A DNA stretch of 24,359 bases from contig CAUFXM010000015.1 of assembly GCA_959597175.1 (NCBI GenBank), positions 1 to 24,359 of the forward strand, given 5' to 3'. The position numbers were made by a program, and so were the translations under genes. The notes beneath the pieces were generated by a model, which did not search any database, had not been told where the DNA came from, and saw only the letters and a list, made by a program, of their open reading frames with translations. Below, piece after piece: positions 1-7,610 of the stretch (its first letter is position 1; each line of letters opens with the position of its first letter). Origin of the DNA: an uncultured Methanomassiliicoccales archaeon. GTDB lineage: Archaea; Thermoplasmatota; Thermoplasmata; Methanomassiliicoccales; Methanomethylophilaceae.

Positions 1-1199
1 TCCCTGACGCTCTGTATGGTGTCCAGCCCGGCGGCGTTCCCTATTCTGCCGGACTCCGGGCGGGACTGGTACATGAGGACCGCGACCCTCCTCTCGGAAC
101 GTGGCTTGCGGCTCAGCCTGGCCCACATGGACACAAGGCCTGCCAGATGGTCGATCCTGTCATGGATCGGCGTGTATCTCTTCGAGCCGCCTCTCCCCCC
201 TTCGTTGCTTCCGATGGGGACGGTGATGATCTGCCCGTCCACCTCCGGCCATATGACGCTCATGTTGAAGTCACCGCCGGAGAGTCCGGTCGCGGCCTCC
301 TCGTAGTCGGCGAAGTGAGTGGCGACCGACATCGCCTGGAAAACCGGGACGTCGGTGAGCATGTGGTAGAAGTTCTGCTCGTCAGGGGTGTAGATCCCGC
401 TGCAGTCACGCGAGTTGTTCAGCTGCGAGAACGGGGTGGCCATCACCAGTGCGTCTATGATCGGCCGCCCTTCCCTCATGAAGTATCTGTTCACGACGGA
501 GACCGTCCCTCTGGCATCCGGGTTCGAGCTGATGGTTGCGCTGAAGAAAACGGGGATGACGTTAACGTCATTGGACTCCAACCTCTCGATCAGCGAGTCG
601 ATGTGTTCCTGGTTGCCGTATATCCAAAGGTTGGAGGTGTACATCAGACCCACCGTCGGCTTCCCCGCGTCCAGGGTGGCCAGGTACTCCACGACATCCA
701 TGCCCTCCGCCATCCCTGGGTGGTGGATCCCGTCCGAGGGGTGCCCGACGGGTTCGGGCAGATCTCCCTCCCCGGTGAGCTTCATGTTCAGCCACCTGAC
801 TATGGCGCGGTCGTTGTCGGCCCCGCGTCCCCTCACATAGGCCATGAGCCTGGCGTAGTCCCCGTCATCACCTTTGAAGAGGTCCCTGTACATTAGGCCG
901 ACCTCCACGTTACCGGAGTACACCATCACGTATCCGGGGCACTCCCTTAGCACAGATTCCAGCTGGTGGAAGCGCTTCATGCGCGTCGGATCGGACATGC
1001 TCCTCACGAGCACGAGGTCGGCCACACGGCATCTCCCGACGACATCGTGGTAGAGCAGCGGGTCGGAGTCGATGTCCGCGTCATTGGCGCAGAGGATGTC
1101 CAGGTCCCAGCCGTTCTCCCTGCACTCATCCTCGGCAGGGGCCCTCATGCTCCCGGCGTCTGTGCTCTGTATGGATATGTAGACTATTTTCAGGTTCAC
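1..1199 (-). CDS. cobN: CobN-like chelatase large subunit, 5' part (cut by window edge)
   Basis: About 399 N-terminal residues of a CobN/BchH-family tetrapyrrole metal-chelatase large subunit. The gene runs off the left edge, so roughly two thirds of a ~1240-residue protein is missing. It aligns by eye with the complete CobN at 11210-14941: both open with a KIVYISI/RMVNISI-type strand, share DGQII-VP, a SER-VA-L-Y stretch, and the family motif G-AAGLDT near the truncation. GTG at 1199 is chosen because it matches the paralogue's N-terminus. A TTG at 1220 is the only in-frame alternative. On the minus strand a TATA-like ATTTAAAATA lies near 1225-1235, about 26 bases before the GTG, so the transcript is probably leaderless. 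A perfect TTGGAT-N5-ATCCAA palindrome (1204-1220) sits between the two. CobN-type subunits bind the tetrapyrrole and need ChlI/ChlD-type ATPases, which are encoded divergently next door. Confidence 0.88.
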   Translation of the reverse strand, partial: MNLKIVYISIQSTDAGSMRAPAEDECRENGWDLDILCANDADIDSDPLLYHDVVGRCRVADLVLVRSMSDPTRMKRFHQLESVLRECPGYVMVYSGNVEVGLMYRDLFKGDDGDYARLMAYVRGRGADNDRAIVRWLNMKLTGEGDLPEPVGHPSDGIHHPGMAEGMDVVEYLATLDAGKPTVGLMYTSNLWIYGNQEHIDSLIERLESNDVNVIPVFFSATISSNPDARGTVSVVNRYFMREGRPIIDALVMATPFSQLNNSRDCSGIYTPDEQNFYHMLTDVPVFQAMSVATHFADYEEAATGLSGGDFNMSVIWPEVDGQIITVPIGSNEGGRGGSKRYTPIHDRIDHLAGLVSMWARLSRKPRSERRVAVLMYQSRPESGRIGNAAGLDTIQSVR

Positions 1200-1203
1200 A
1201 CCA

Positions 1204-1220
1204 TTGGATGAATCATCCAA
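1204..1220. promoter_or_regulatory. Perfect palindromic operator of CobN-1
   Basis: TTGGAT-GAATC-ATCCAA, perfect 6-base arms with a 5-base spacer. It lies between the minus-strand TATA-like sequence (about 1225-1235) and the GTG start at 1199, where a bound protein would block RNA polymerase. Similar sites occur before ChlI and, less exactly, elsewhere in the window. The binding protein is unknown. Confidence 0.7.
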
Positions 1221-1248
1221 ATATTATTTTAAATCCTTCTGAGTAAAA

Positions 1249-1347
1249 TCACATGATAGGTGCCAGTACACTAAGAACCACTGCCGTAACTAGTACAGCG
1301 GCGGATGCCAGTATAGGAAATGCAATCCTCCTTTGGATTCTTGTCAT
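1249..1347 (-). CDS. Small single-pass membrane peptide (32 aa)
   Basis: ATG at 1347 to TGA at 1249-1251 encodes 32 residues: a basic N-terminus (MTRIQRR) and then one hydrophobic helix of about 22 residues rich in A, V, L and I, ending APIM. This is the form of a small inner-membrane peptide. I do not recognise a family. A minus-strand TATA box (TTATATAA, about 1369-1376) lies about 26 bases upstream of the ATG, which predicts a leaderless message. A TTAGG-N4-CCTAA palindrome lies between them. The gene is co-directional with the CobN fragment, 49 bases upstream of it. That context suggests a metal-regulated accessory peptide, possibly for transport. It is too short for coding statistics, so the call rests on hydrophobic pattern plus promoter placement. 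Confidence 0.5.
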   Translation of the reverse strand: MTRIQRRIAFPILASAAVLVTAVVLSVLAPIM

Positions 1348-1351
1348 TAAT

Positions 1352-1365
1352 TTAGGAATACCTAA
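1352..1365. promoter_or_regulatory. DtxR/IdeR-like metal-regulator palindrome
   Basis: TTAGG-AATA-CCTAA, perfect 5-base arms. It resembles the half-site pattern bound by DtxR/MntR/IdeR-type iron or manganese repressors, including archaeal ones. It lies between the TATA box (about 1369-1376) and the ATG at 1347 of the small membrane peptide. The family assignment is by resemblance only. Confidence 0.5.
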
Positions 1366-1400
1366 TAATTATATAATCCAGTTCCAGGAGCAAGTTCAGA

Positions 1401-1408
1401 TTAAATAA
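1401..1408 (+). promoter_or_regulatory. TATA box of the ChlI gene
   Basis: TTAAATAA in an AT-rich stretch. A start of transcription about 25 bases downstream falls near 1430, just before the coding region. The operator at 1413-1429 fills the gap between them. Confidence 0.5.
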
Positions 1409-1412
1409 GTGA

Positions 1413-1450
1413 TTGGATATATAATCCAATTAATTGGATGTATCTGCCAT
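1413..1450. promoter_or_regulatory. Operator array before chlI (one perfect, one degenerate site)
   Basis: TTGGAT-ATATA-ATCCAA at 1413-1429 is perfect and its arms extend to 7 bases (A1412, T1430). After four bases (TTAA) a second site, TTGGAT-GTATC-TGCCAT, runs to 1450 and overlaps the ATG at 1449. The junction, ATCCAATTAATTGGAT (1424-1439), is itself a perfect 16-base palindrome. The array covers the predicted transcription start and the start codon, as expected for repression. Confidence 0.7.
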
Positions 1451-2474
1451 GGAAAGACTTCTGTTCCCGTTCGTCTCGATCGTCGGCCAGGACGACATGA
1501 AGAGGGCACTGTCGTTGAACGTCGTGGACCCCGGCATCGGGGGCGCTCTGCTGAAAGGGGAGAAGGGCACAGCGAAGTCCACCACGGTGAGGTCCCTGGT
1601 GCAGGTGCTCCCGCCCAGGACCTCCGTAAGGGGGTGCCAGTTCAACTGCGACCCTTCCAGGCCGGAGGCCCTCTGCCCGTTCTGTTCGGAGAGGCTCGCC
1701 TCGGGAGAGGCCCTGGATCCTGTCACCTCTCCCATGGAGGTGGTGGAGCTCCCTCTGAGCGCCACCGAGGACCGGGTGGCAGGGACGTTGGACATCGAGC
1801 ACGTGCTGAAGACCGGGGAGAAGAGGTTCGAGCCCGGCGTTCTGGCCCATGCCAACGGGAACCTGCTGTACGTGGACGAGGTGAACCTTCTGGACGACCA
1901 CATCGTGGATCTGCTGCTGGACTCGGCGGCTATGGGCGTGAACTACGTGGAGAGGGAGGGGGTGTCCTTCGCCCACCCGTCCAGGTTCGTGCTGGTGGGG
2001 ACCATGAACCCCGAGGAGGGGGACCTGAGGCCCCAGCTTCTGGACCGCTTCGGACTGTCCGTCGACGTCCGCGGCGACAGGGACACCGCGACCAGGATGG
2101 AGGTGGTCAGGCGCAGGCTGGCCTTCGACTCGGACCCGGTAGGCTACACAGAATCTGTGAGGGGCGAGACGGATGCGATGCGGGGGTCCCTGGTGGAGGC
2201 CAGACGGACCCTCCCCGACGTCACCGTCGGGGACGACATCCTCGAGGCCGTGGTGGGGATCACCACCCACTTCGGCATCGACGGGCACCGCGCGGACATC
2301 ACCATGATGAAGGCATCGAAGGCCAACGCCGCCCTGGAGGGCAGGTCCGCAGTCACGAAGGACGACATCAGGAAGGTGGCCCCGTTGGTGCTCTCGCACC
2401 GCATGAGGAGGCGCCCGTTCGAGGAGCAGGCCTTCGACATGGGGGAGCTGGAAGGATGCCTCTCGGCGATCTGA
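1449..2474 (+). CDS. chlI: ChlI/BchI-type AAA+ chelatase ATPase
   Basis: AAA+ ATPase subunit of a Mg/Co-chelatase-type complex. It would form a ring with the ChlD-like protein encoded next and drive metal insertion by a CobN-type subunit. Numbered from the ATG at 1449 (341 aa): FPF-IVGQ opening at 6-15, Walker A GEKGTAKST at 37-45, four cysteines C63, C67, C76 and C79 (CX3C/CX2C) in the first insert as in archaeal and cobalt-type ChlI, Walker B LYVDEVN with D143/E144, sensor-1 region TMNPEEGDLRPQLLDRF, and a C-terminal helical lid. An in-frame TTG at 1434 would add five residues (MDVSA). ATG is preferred because family members begin about five residues before FPF. The stop overlaps the next gene by 19 bases, indicating coupled translation. 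Confidence 0.93.
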   Translation: MERLLFPFVSIVGQDDMKRALSLNVVDPGIGGALLKGEKGTAKSTTVRSLVQVLPPRTSVRGCQFNCDPSRPEALCPFCSERLASGEALDPVTSPMEVVELPLSATEDRVAGTLDIEHVLKTGEKRFEPGVLAHANGNLLYVDEVNLLDDHIVDLLLDSAAMGVNYVEREGVSFAHPSRFVLVGTMNPEEGDLRPQLLDRFGLSVDVRGDRDTATRMEVVRRRLAFDSDPVGYTESVRGETDAMRGSLVEARRTLPDVTVGDDILEAVVGITTHFGIDGHRADITMMKASKANAALEGRSAVTKDDIRKVAPLVLSHRMRRRPFEEQAFDMGELEGCLSAI

Positions 2475-4357
2475 CGTTCCCCTTCTCCGCCGTCCTGGGG
2501 ATGGAGGATGCCAAGAGGGCCATGCTGTGCGGGGCCGTGAGTCCGGGCATACGCACCGTCCTCATCCGGGGAGGGAAGGGCTCCGCGAAGACGGTGCTGG
2601 CGCGTTCCGCGGGATGTCTCCTGGGCATCGGGGTGGTGAACGTCCCCGTCAACGTCTCGGAGGAGCAGCTGTTCGGCGGGATGGACGTGGAGGCCACCAT
2701 CCGCGAAGGGCATCCGGTGATGCAAAGGGGCCTGCTCTCCAGAGCCGACGGTCGCATCCTCTACGTCGATGACGTGAACCTGATGGACCAGAGGGTCCTG
2801 TCGTCGCTGCTGGACTGCGTCTCCACCGGCAGGGTGGTGCTGGAGCGGGAGGGGGTATCCGGAGAGTACGGATGCGATACCCTGCTCGTGGCAACGATGA
2901 ACCCCGAGGACTCCGACATAAGCCCTCATCTCCTGGACCGCTTCGACCTCTGCGCCTACGCCGACTTCCCCAACGATGACGGTCGTCTCAGGGAGGAGGT
3001 GCTCAGGAGGAACTCTGGCTTCGCAGGGGACCCGCAGGGTTTCGTCGAGAGGTGGGTGCCGGAGCAGGACTCGCTGAAGGCGAAGGTCGAACTCGCTCGG
3101 AGACTGCTGCCGCTGGTGACGATCTCAGACGACCTGCTGGGCGTGGCGGTGGAGCTCGCGTCCCGCGTGTCCGCGGACGGCTTCCGCGGAGATCTGGCAA
3201 TGGCGAACGCCTCGAAGGCGATAGCCGCCTTTAACGGGAGGGACGAGGTCATGAGGAAGGATGTGGAGGAGGCGGCGATGATATGCCTGGCACATCGCAG
3301 GAACTACCTCCCGGAGCCTCCGGCGGAGCCATCCGACAACGATGCCGAGGACGATCAGGTAAAGGATGAGGGCGATGGCAGGGACGACAGCCATCCCGAC
3401 GACCCGGAGACCCAACCGGAGCCCTCCGAAGATCGGGGCGATCATCCGGAACACGACGGGGACGACCAACAACAGGGGATGGAGGACGTCCAGAGGATTC
3501 TGGACGAGATAATGTTCGAGATCGGGGAGCAGTTCAGGGTCATCGACTACCTGGACGACGGGAGGAGGGTGATCCGCACCACCTCCAGCCGCAAGGGCAG
3601 ACGCGCCATGGCCGAGAGCACCGATTCGTCCGGAAGGTACGCCAGGTCCAGGATACCCGAAGGCAGGGTGGCCGACGTGGCGTTCGACGCCACCGTGAGG
3701 GCGGCCGCACCCTATCAGAAGACGAGGGAGCACGGGGATCTGGCGATATCCATCGAGAAGGGGGACCTGCGCCGGAAGGTGAGGGAGCGCCGCTCGGGAT
3801 GCACGATACTGTTCCTGGTGGACGCCAGCGGATCTCTCGGAGTCCGCAGGAGGATGGTCGCCGTGAAGGGCGCGGTCCTATCGATGCTCCGCGACAGCTA
3901 CGTCCGCAGGGACAGGATCGGCCTGATGGCCTTCCGCAGGGATTCGGCGGAGCTCATCCTCCCTCCGACCAGGTCGGTGGAGTACAGCTACAGGAAGCTG
4001 GAGGAGCTGCCGACGGGCGGCAAGACCCCGCTGGGCGAGGCACTGGTGACGGTGTCGGAGTTCATGACGTCGTACTCCCGCTCCCATCAGGGGGAGTCGT
4101 GCTACGTGGTCCTGATCACGGACGGGAGGGCCAACGTCCCCGTGAGGGAGGGCGCGGACCCGAACCAGGAGGCGAGGGAGCTGGCGTCGGAGCTGTCCAT
4201 CCCCCAGGTGAGGTGGATCGTGGTGGACGCCAGCACGGGGTACATAAGGTTCGATAACGCGGAGCGCCTGGCCATGGAGCTCGGGGGCATCTACTTCAGG
4301 CTGGAGGATCTTAATGCGGACAGGTTGGCGGAGAGTGTAAGGGCCGCGATCGGATGA
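2456..4357 (+). CDS. chlD: ChlI/ChlD-like AAA+ and VWA chelatase subunit
   Basis: A 633-residue second ATPase subunit. The N-terminal AAA+ domain has Walker A GGKGSAKT (39-46), Walker B ILYVDDVN (D105/D106, where the sister ATPase has DE), and sensor/arginine region TMNPEDSDISPHLLDRF (148-163). An acidic, proline-rich linker spans about residues 287-344. The C-terminal von Willebrand A domain has an intact metal-ion site: DASGS at 456-460, T524 in GGKTPLG, D556 in ITDGR. This architecture matches BchD/ChlD and cobaltochelatase-associated VWA proteins, which bridge the ATPase ring to CobN. ATG 2456 lies inside the end of chlI, and the reading frame opens far upstream but is non-coding there. 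The DD Walker B may mean weak or no ATP hydrolysis, as is known for ChlD; that is inferred. Confidence 0.92.
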   Translation: MPLGDLTFPFSAVLGMEDAKRAMLCGAVSPGIRTVLIRGGKGSAKTVLARSAGCLLGIGVVNVPVNVSEEQLFGGMDVEATIREGHPVMQRGLLSRADGRILYVDDVNLMDQRVLSSLLDCVSTGRVVLEREGVSGEYGCDTLLVATMNPEDSDISPHLLDRFDLCAYADFPNDDGRLREEVLRRNSGFAGDPQGFVERWVPEQDSLKAKVELARRLLPLVTISDDLLGVAVELASRVSADGFRGDLAMANASKAIAAFNGRDEVMRKDVEEAAMICLAHRRNYLPEPPAEPSDNDAEDDQVKDEGDGRDDSHPDDPETQPEPSEDRGDHPEHDGDDQQQGMEDVQRILDEIMFEIGEQFRVIDYLDDGRRVIRTTSSRKGRRAMAESTDSSGRYARSRIPEGRVADVAFDATVRAAAPYQKTREHGDLAISIEKGDLRRKVRERRSGCTILFLVDASGSLGVRRRMVAVKGAVLSMLRDSYVRRDRIGLMAFRRDSAELILPPTRSVEYSYRKLEELPTGGKTPLGEALVTVSEFMTSYSRSHQGESCYVVLITDGRANVPVREGADPNQEARELASELSIPQVRWIVVDASTGYIRFDNAERLAMELGGIYFRLEDLNADRLAESVRAAIG

Positions 4358-4442
4358 GACGCGCAATCGCCATCCGTTCGCTCTTGCAGGGGGTAATAAC
4401 ACGAAGTTCATTCTGGAATACAGGGACAAGCGTTTCGCGCTG

Positions 4443-4979
4443 GTGCTGGTGGACATCCAACGGAAGTTCACAGCGGAGACGGACGGCTTGAGGGAGTCGA
4501 TGTCCCGGAGGATAGGAACGGTCAACCGGGCCATCTCGCTGTTCAGGTCAACCGGGAACCCTATCGTCTACGTGTTCTTCGACGGGAGGGGATCCTGCCT
4601 TTCGGAATGGGATGACGCCGGCGACCTTCTCTTGGAGGATCTCCTTCCAATGGCAGACGGGGATGTGGAAATCCACAAGTCCTGCATGAACGCCTTCAAC
4701 GGCACGGGTCTGGGGGAGACGCTCAGGTCGATGGGCGTGGACTGCGTTCTGATAGCCGGTCTGGTCGCCCACTACTGCGTGCTGGCCACATATTTCGGTG
4801 CGTTCGATCAGGAACTGTCGCCGTACATTCTGGAGGGGGGAATCGCCGCCACCGACGAGGAGAACGTGGAGATGGTCGAGAGGATGTTCAAGACCCTGTC
4901 CGTGGATGAGATGGGGGAGAACCAGCACTTTGCGATTCAAGACCTTAGGATGCCTTGTGGATTCTCACCGCAGCAGTGA
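4443..4979 (+). CDS. Isochorismatase-family cysteine hydrolase
   Basis: Alpha/beta cysteine hydrolase of the isochorismatase/nicotinamidase superfamily. From the GTG at 4443 (178 aa) the catalytic triad is visible: D4 in LVDIQ, K79 in IHKSCMNAF, C112 in GLVAHYCVLAT. The metal-binding Asp/His pattern of nicotinamidases is not evident, so the substrate is open. The start is uncertain. The frame continues upstream without a stop, and family members normally have several residues before the first Asp (here RFALVLVD). An ACG at 4401 lies six bases after a good ribosome site (AGGGGG), giving 192 aa, but ACG is a rare start. It follows chlD by 43 bases to the ACG (85 to the GTG) in the same direction and may be read through from the chelatase operon. 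No link to tetrapyrrole chemistry is known for the family. Confidence 0.85.
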   Translation: MLVDIQRKFTAETDGLRESMSRRIGTVNRAISLFRSTGNPIVYVFFDGRGSCLSEWDDAGDLLLEDLLPMADGDVEIHKSCMNAFNGTGLGETLRSMGVDCVLIAGLVAHYCVLATYFGAFDQELSPYILEGGIAATDEENVEMVERMFKTLSVDEMGENQHFAIQDLRMPCGFSPQQ

Positions 4980-5000
4980 TGGATTCTGAGATGACAACAT

Positions 5001-5030
5001 TATTATCATGATAATTATTATCGTGATAAT
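5001..5030. promoter_or_regulatory. Tandem 14-base palindromes before the DUF234 ATPase
   Basis: ATTATCATGATAAT (5002-5015, perfect palindrome) is followed after one base by ATTATCGTGATAAT (5017-5030, one central mismatch). The two are direct repeats spaced 15 bases apart, and end 15 bases before the ATG at 5046. They could be paired operator sites or, in RNA, alternative hairpins over the ribosome site AGAGGGGG. Confidence 0.55.
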
Positions 5031-5045
5031 ATAGAGGGGGTCGTC

Positions 5046-6410
5046 ATGGAGTTCATCGGCAGGAAGGAGGAGCTGCGCAGGCTGGAGAAGGAGTACTCCC
5101 GCAGGACGTCGTTCGTCCTGGTCACCGGGCGCCGTCGCGTGGGCAAGACCCGTCTGATCAACGAGTTCATCGCCGGGAAGGATGCGATGTATTTCCTCGT
5201 GACCGAACAGGCGGATGCGGACGTCCTGGCAGATTTCTCCGCGGCACTCTCAAGATACTCCGGCAAGCCTCAGGGGAGGTTCGACGACTGGCGCGACGCC
5301 ATGAAGGCCTTCGTGATGTCCAAGCCGGGGAAGAAGATCCTGGTGATCGACGAGTTCCAGAACCTGTTCAGGAAGAACGAGTCGTTCCTGTCGCTGATGC
5401 AGGATGTCTGGGACGGCACCATGTCCCAGGAGGAGCTGATGCTCATCGTGTGCGGGTCGCATGTATCGTCGATGGAGTCTCTGGACAAGAACAGGAGGAG
5501 TCCTCTGTACGGGAGGATCACCCGCCATCTGGTGATAAGGCCGCTACCGTTCGAGGACGTCCGTGACGGACTCCCCTACACGGACGAGGTGGAGCGTTAC
5601 GCTGTGCTCGGAGGCATACCCAGGTACATGGAGCTGTTCGACGACGTCCCCCTCAGGGACAACGTAGAGGACAACGTGATGAACCCCTCGTCGATGCTCT
5701 TCGACGATCCCAGGGTTCTCCTGGGCGACGAGGTCCGGGAGGTCGCCAGCTACATGTCCATAATGAGGGCGATAGCTGATGGCAACCGGAAGCTCTCGGA
5801 CATCTCGTCGGCCGTGCAGGTCCCTTCGACCACATTGAACGCCTATCTCCGCAGGTTGATCGAGATGGGTATGGTGGTGCGCAGGGTGCCGGTGACCGAT
5901 TGCAACCCGTCGAAGAGCAGGAACGGGCTGTACACGATCTCGGACTACTACACCGCTTTCTGGTTCAGGTTCGTTTTCCCATATTCGTCCGAGATACAGT
6001 CCGGGGATCCATCATGGGCGCTGTCGGAGTACGACCAGCATTTCATAGATAAGCATGTCTCGTTCGTCTTCGAGGACCTCTGCAGGGCTATGGTCCCGTC
6101 GATGTCGGATGCAATCGGGTTCAAACCCGCCAGGGTGGGGAGCTACTGGGACGGGAAGACCGAGATCGACGTCATGGCCATCAATCCTGTCTTGAAGGCG
6201 GTGTTCGTAGCCGAGTGCAAATACCATCCGAACAACCCAGTGGACAACCACGTCCTGAACTCGCTCAAGAGGAAGGTCGGAGGGATCAGGGAGCTGGATG
6301 GTTACAAGATTGTGTACGGTCTGTTCTCGTTGTCTGGATTCGACCACCTGGATGACGAGGATGTGGTGCTGGTGGACAGGGGAGAGGTCGTTCGCATCTG
6401 TTCTAACTGA
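5046..6410 (+). CDS. Archaeal AAA ATPase with DUF234 C-terminal domain
   Basis: A 454-residue protein of the archaeal ATPase/DUF234 family, widespread and multicopy in archaea and gut bacteria; its function is not established. N-terminal P-loop domain: Walker A GRRRVGKT (28-35) and Walker B ILVIDEFQN (D102/E103). A middle winged-helix segment is suggested by KLSDISSAVQVPSTTLNAYL, near residue 245-265. The C-terminal domain keeps a PD-(D/E)xK-like nuclease pattern, TEID followed about 20 residues later by VAECKY. The ribosome site AGAGGGGG precedes ATG 5046. The gene stands alone, with its own tandem palindromes upstream and 270 bases of AT-rich sequence downstream, and looks like a stand-alone, possibly mobile, accessory gene. 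Confidence 0.88.
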   Translation: MEFIGRKEELRRLEKEYSRRTSFVLVTGRRRVGKTRLINEFIAGKDAMYFLVTEQADADVLADFSAALSRYSGKPQGRFDDWRDAMKAFVMSKPGKKILVIDEFQNLFRKNESFLSLMQDVWDGTMSQEELMLIVCGSHVSSMESLDKNRRSPLYGRITRHLVIRPLPFEDVRDGLPYTDEVERYAVLGGIPRYMELFDDVPLRDNVEDNVMNPSSMLFDDPRVLLGDEVREVASYMSIMRAIADGNRKLSDISSAVQVPSTTLNAYLRRLIEMGMVVRRVPVTDCNPSKSRNGLYTISDYYTAFWFRFVFPYSSEIQSGDPSWALSEYDQHFIDKHVSFVFEDLCRAMVPSMSDAIGFKPARVGSYWDGKTEIDVMAINPVLKAVFVAECKYHPNNPVDNHVLNSLKRKVGGIRELDGYKIVYGLFSLSGFDHLDDEDVVLVDRGEVVRICSN

Positions 6411-6458
6411 TGAATCTCATCCATACCTGGTGCCTATATTTGCCAGGCAGTTCATCAA

Positions 6459-6475
6459 TTGGATTAATATGTCAA
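6459..6475. promoter_or_regulatory. Degenerate operator half-site pair
   Basis: TTGGAT-TAATA-TGTCAA. The left arm is perfect and the right arm keeps only CAA of ATCCAA. It resembles the degenerate site at 15054-15070 read on the other strand (TTGGAT-GTATA-TGACAA), which slightly strengthens it. Confidence 0.3.
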
Positions 6476-6552
6476 CAATTTAACTGTATACATATTATCA
6501 TAAATTATTGAGCTAGTCATTCTATTCATTATTTTATGCAATTGAATGATAT

Positions 6553-6569
6553 ATGGATTATTATTCCAA
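6553..6569. promoter_or_regulatory. Operator-like palindrome before the importer operon
   Basis: ATGGAT-TATTA-TTCCAA keeps the TGG-N9-CCA core with one change in each arm relative to TTGGAT-N5-ATCCAA. It lies 110 bases upstream of the importer operon, further out than at the chelatase genes, so it would need a more distal promoter or an upstream role. Confidence 0.45.
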
Positions 6570-6679
6570 TATGATGATTTTATTTATTTTTAAATAACTT
6601 AAATATAAATGTAATATAAATGATAACTACGGCTATTATTTGATTTCATAATTGCAATCTTCTTTACATAAGGATTAAT

Positions 6680-7600
6680 ATGAATACTGCTATTGGCATA
6701 TTCATCCAACGTGATCGCATGGAGATTGTAATCAACGGAGTGGGATTCAGTTACGACGGTGAGAGCGCCGTACTAGACGACGTGACACTGGACATCGGCG
6801 GTGCCCAGGTGGTTTCCATACTGGGGCCCAATGGAGTCGGGAAGTCCACGCTGATCCATTGCATCAACAAGATCCTCAGCCCTACGGTTGGTACGGTGAT
6901 GTACGATGGACGTGACGTCTTGGACTACTCCCTGAAGGAGATGGCCCAGCACGTCGGATACGTTCCATACTCATCATCGGACACCTTCCCGCTGACCGTG
7001 GTGGACACCGTTCTTCTGGGGAGGCACCCCCATGCAGGATGGAGGACCACGGACGAGGATCTGGAAATCGTCTACGAGACGTTGGAGAAGTTGGGCATCC
7101 AGGACCTTGCCATGCGCTATTTCAACGAACTCTCCGCAGGGCAACATCAGAAGGTAATGCTGGCGAGAGGGCTGGTGCAGAGGCCAGAGGTGTTGCTTCT
7201 GGACGAACCTACCTCCAATCTCGATATAAAGCATCAGCTGGGGATATCCCGCACCCTTCGTCAGCTGTCCCACGAAGAAGGTCTTCTGGTGATTATGATC
7301 AGTCACGATCTGAATATAGCTGCCAGATACTCCGACAACATCATACTGATGCACGGAGGAAGGATCTTCGCGGTGGGAGCGCCGGACGACGTTCTGACAG
7401 TGGACAACATCCGTTATGTGTACGGGGTGGAGAGCAGGATTCTGGATGACAACGGGCATCCGTACATAATGCTCCTGGATGAGGCCAGCAGGGATTGCGG
7501 GCCGACACCGTCGGGGGCCTTCTGCACCACCAAGCTCAATGACCAACCGATATCCGTCGTGGCGGCGCAGGAAAAGGCCGCCGCGGGACACGTTTTCTGA
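6680..7600 (+). CDS. btuD: Iron-chelate/cobalamin-type ABC importer ATPase (BtuD/FepC-like)
   Basis: ATP-binding subunit of a class II importer (FecE/BtuD/FepC family), energising uptake through the two FecCD permeases downstream. In 306 aa: Walker A GPNGVGKS (49-56), Q-loop region about 95, signature LSAGQHQKVMLARGL (151-165), Walker B VLLLDEPTSNLD (171-182), and switch His in MISHDLNIAARYSD. A C-terminal tail of about 40 residues after the ATPase core is not part of the usual fold. ATG 6680 follows AAGGATT. A second in-frame ATG at 6719 (MEIVINGVGFSY) fits family N-termini as well, so the first 13 residues are uncertain. First gene of a five-gene run; the binding protein follows after 10 bases. 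Confidence 0.93.
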   Translation: MNTAIGIFIQRDRMEIVINGVGFSYDGESAVLDDVTLDIGGAQVVSILGPNGVGKSTLIHCINKILSPTVGTVMYDGRDVLDYSLKEMAQHVGYVPYSSSDTFPLTVVDTVLLGRHPHAGWRTTDEDLEIVYETLEKLGIQDLAMRYFNELSAGQHQKVMLARGLVQRPEVLLLDEPTSNLDIKHQLGISRTLRQLSHEEGLLVIMISHDLNIAARYSDNIILMHGGRIFAVGAPDDVLTVDNIRYVYGVESRILDDNGHPYIMLLDEASRDCGPTPSGAFCTTKLNDQPISVVAAQEKAAAGHVF

Positions 7601-7610
7601 AGGTGAACAG

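Larger units (their letters stand above)
6411..6679. promoter_or_regulatory. AT-rich promoter region of the BtuFCD-CobN operon
   Basis: No gene in these 269 bases. Composition falls sharply to AT. Two candidate TATA boxes, AAATATAAAT (6601-6610) and TAATATAAAT (6612-6621), would give a start near 6640 and a short leader with ribosome site AAGGATT before ATG 6680. Two sites resembling the TTGGAT-N5-ATCCAA operator lie upstream (6459-6475 and 6553-6569). I see no sequence resembling a cobalamin riboswitch. Confidence 0.5.

Noticed and set aside
1324..1339. AATCC-TCCTTT-GGATT inverted repeat
   Set aside because: Lies inside the small membrane peptide frame with arms in the wrong order for the TTGGAT operator; likely incidental.
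1401..2399. Long minus-strand open frame opposite chlI
   Set aside because: It is antisense to a clear AAA+ ATPase and its translation is low-complexity, rich in H, R, P and G, as expected from a GC-rich shadow.
6411..6679. Cobalamin riboswitch before the BtuFCD-like operon
   Set aside because: The region is very AT-rich and I see no B12-box-like conserved core; such riboswitches are not typical of these archaea.
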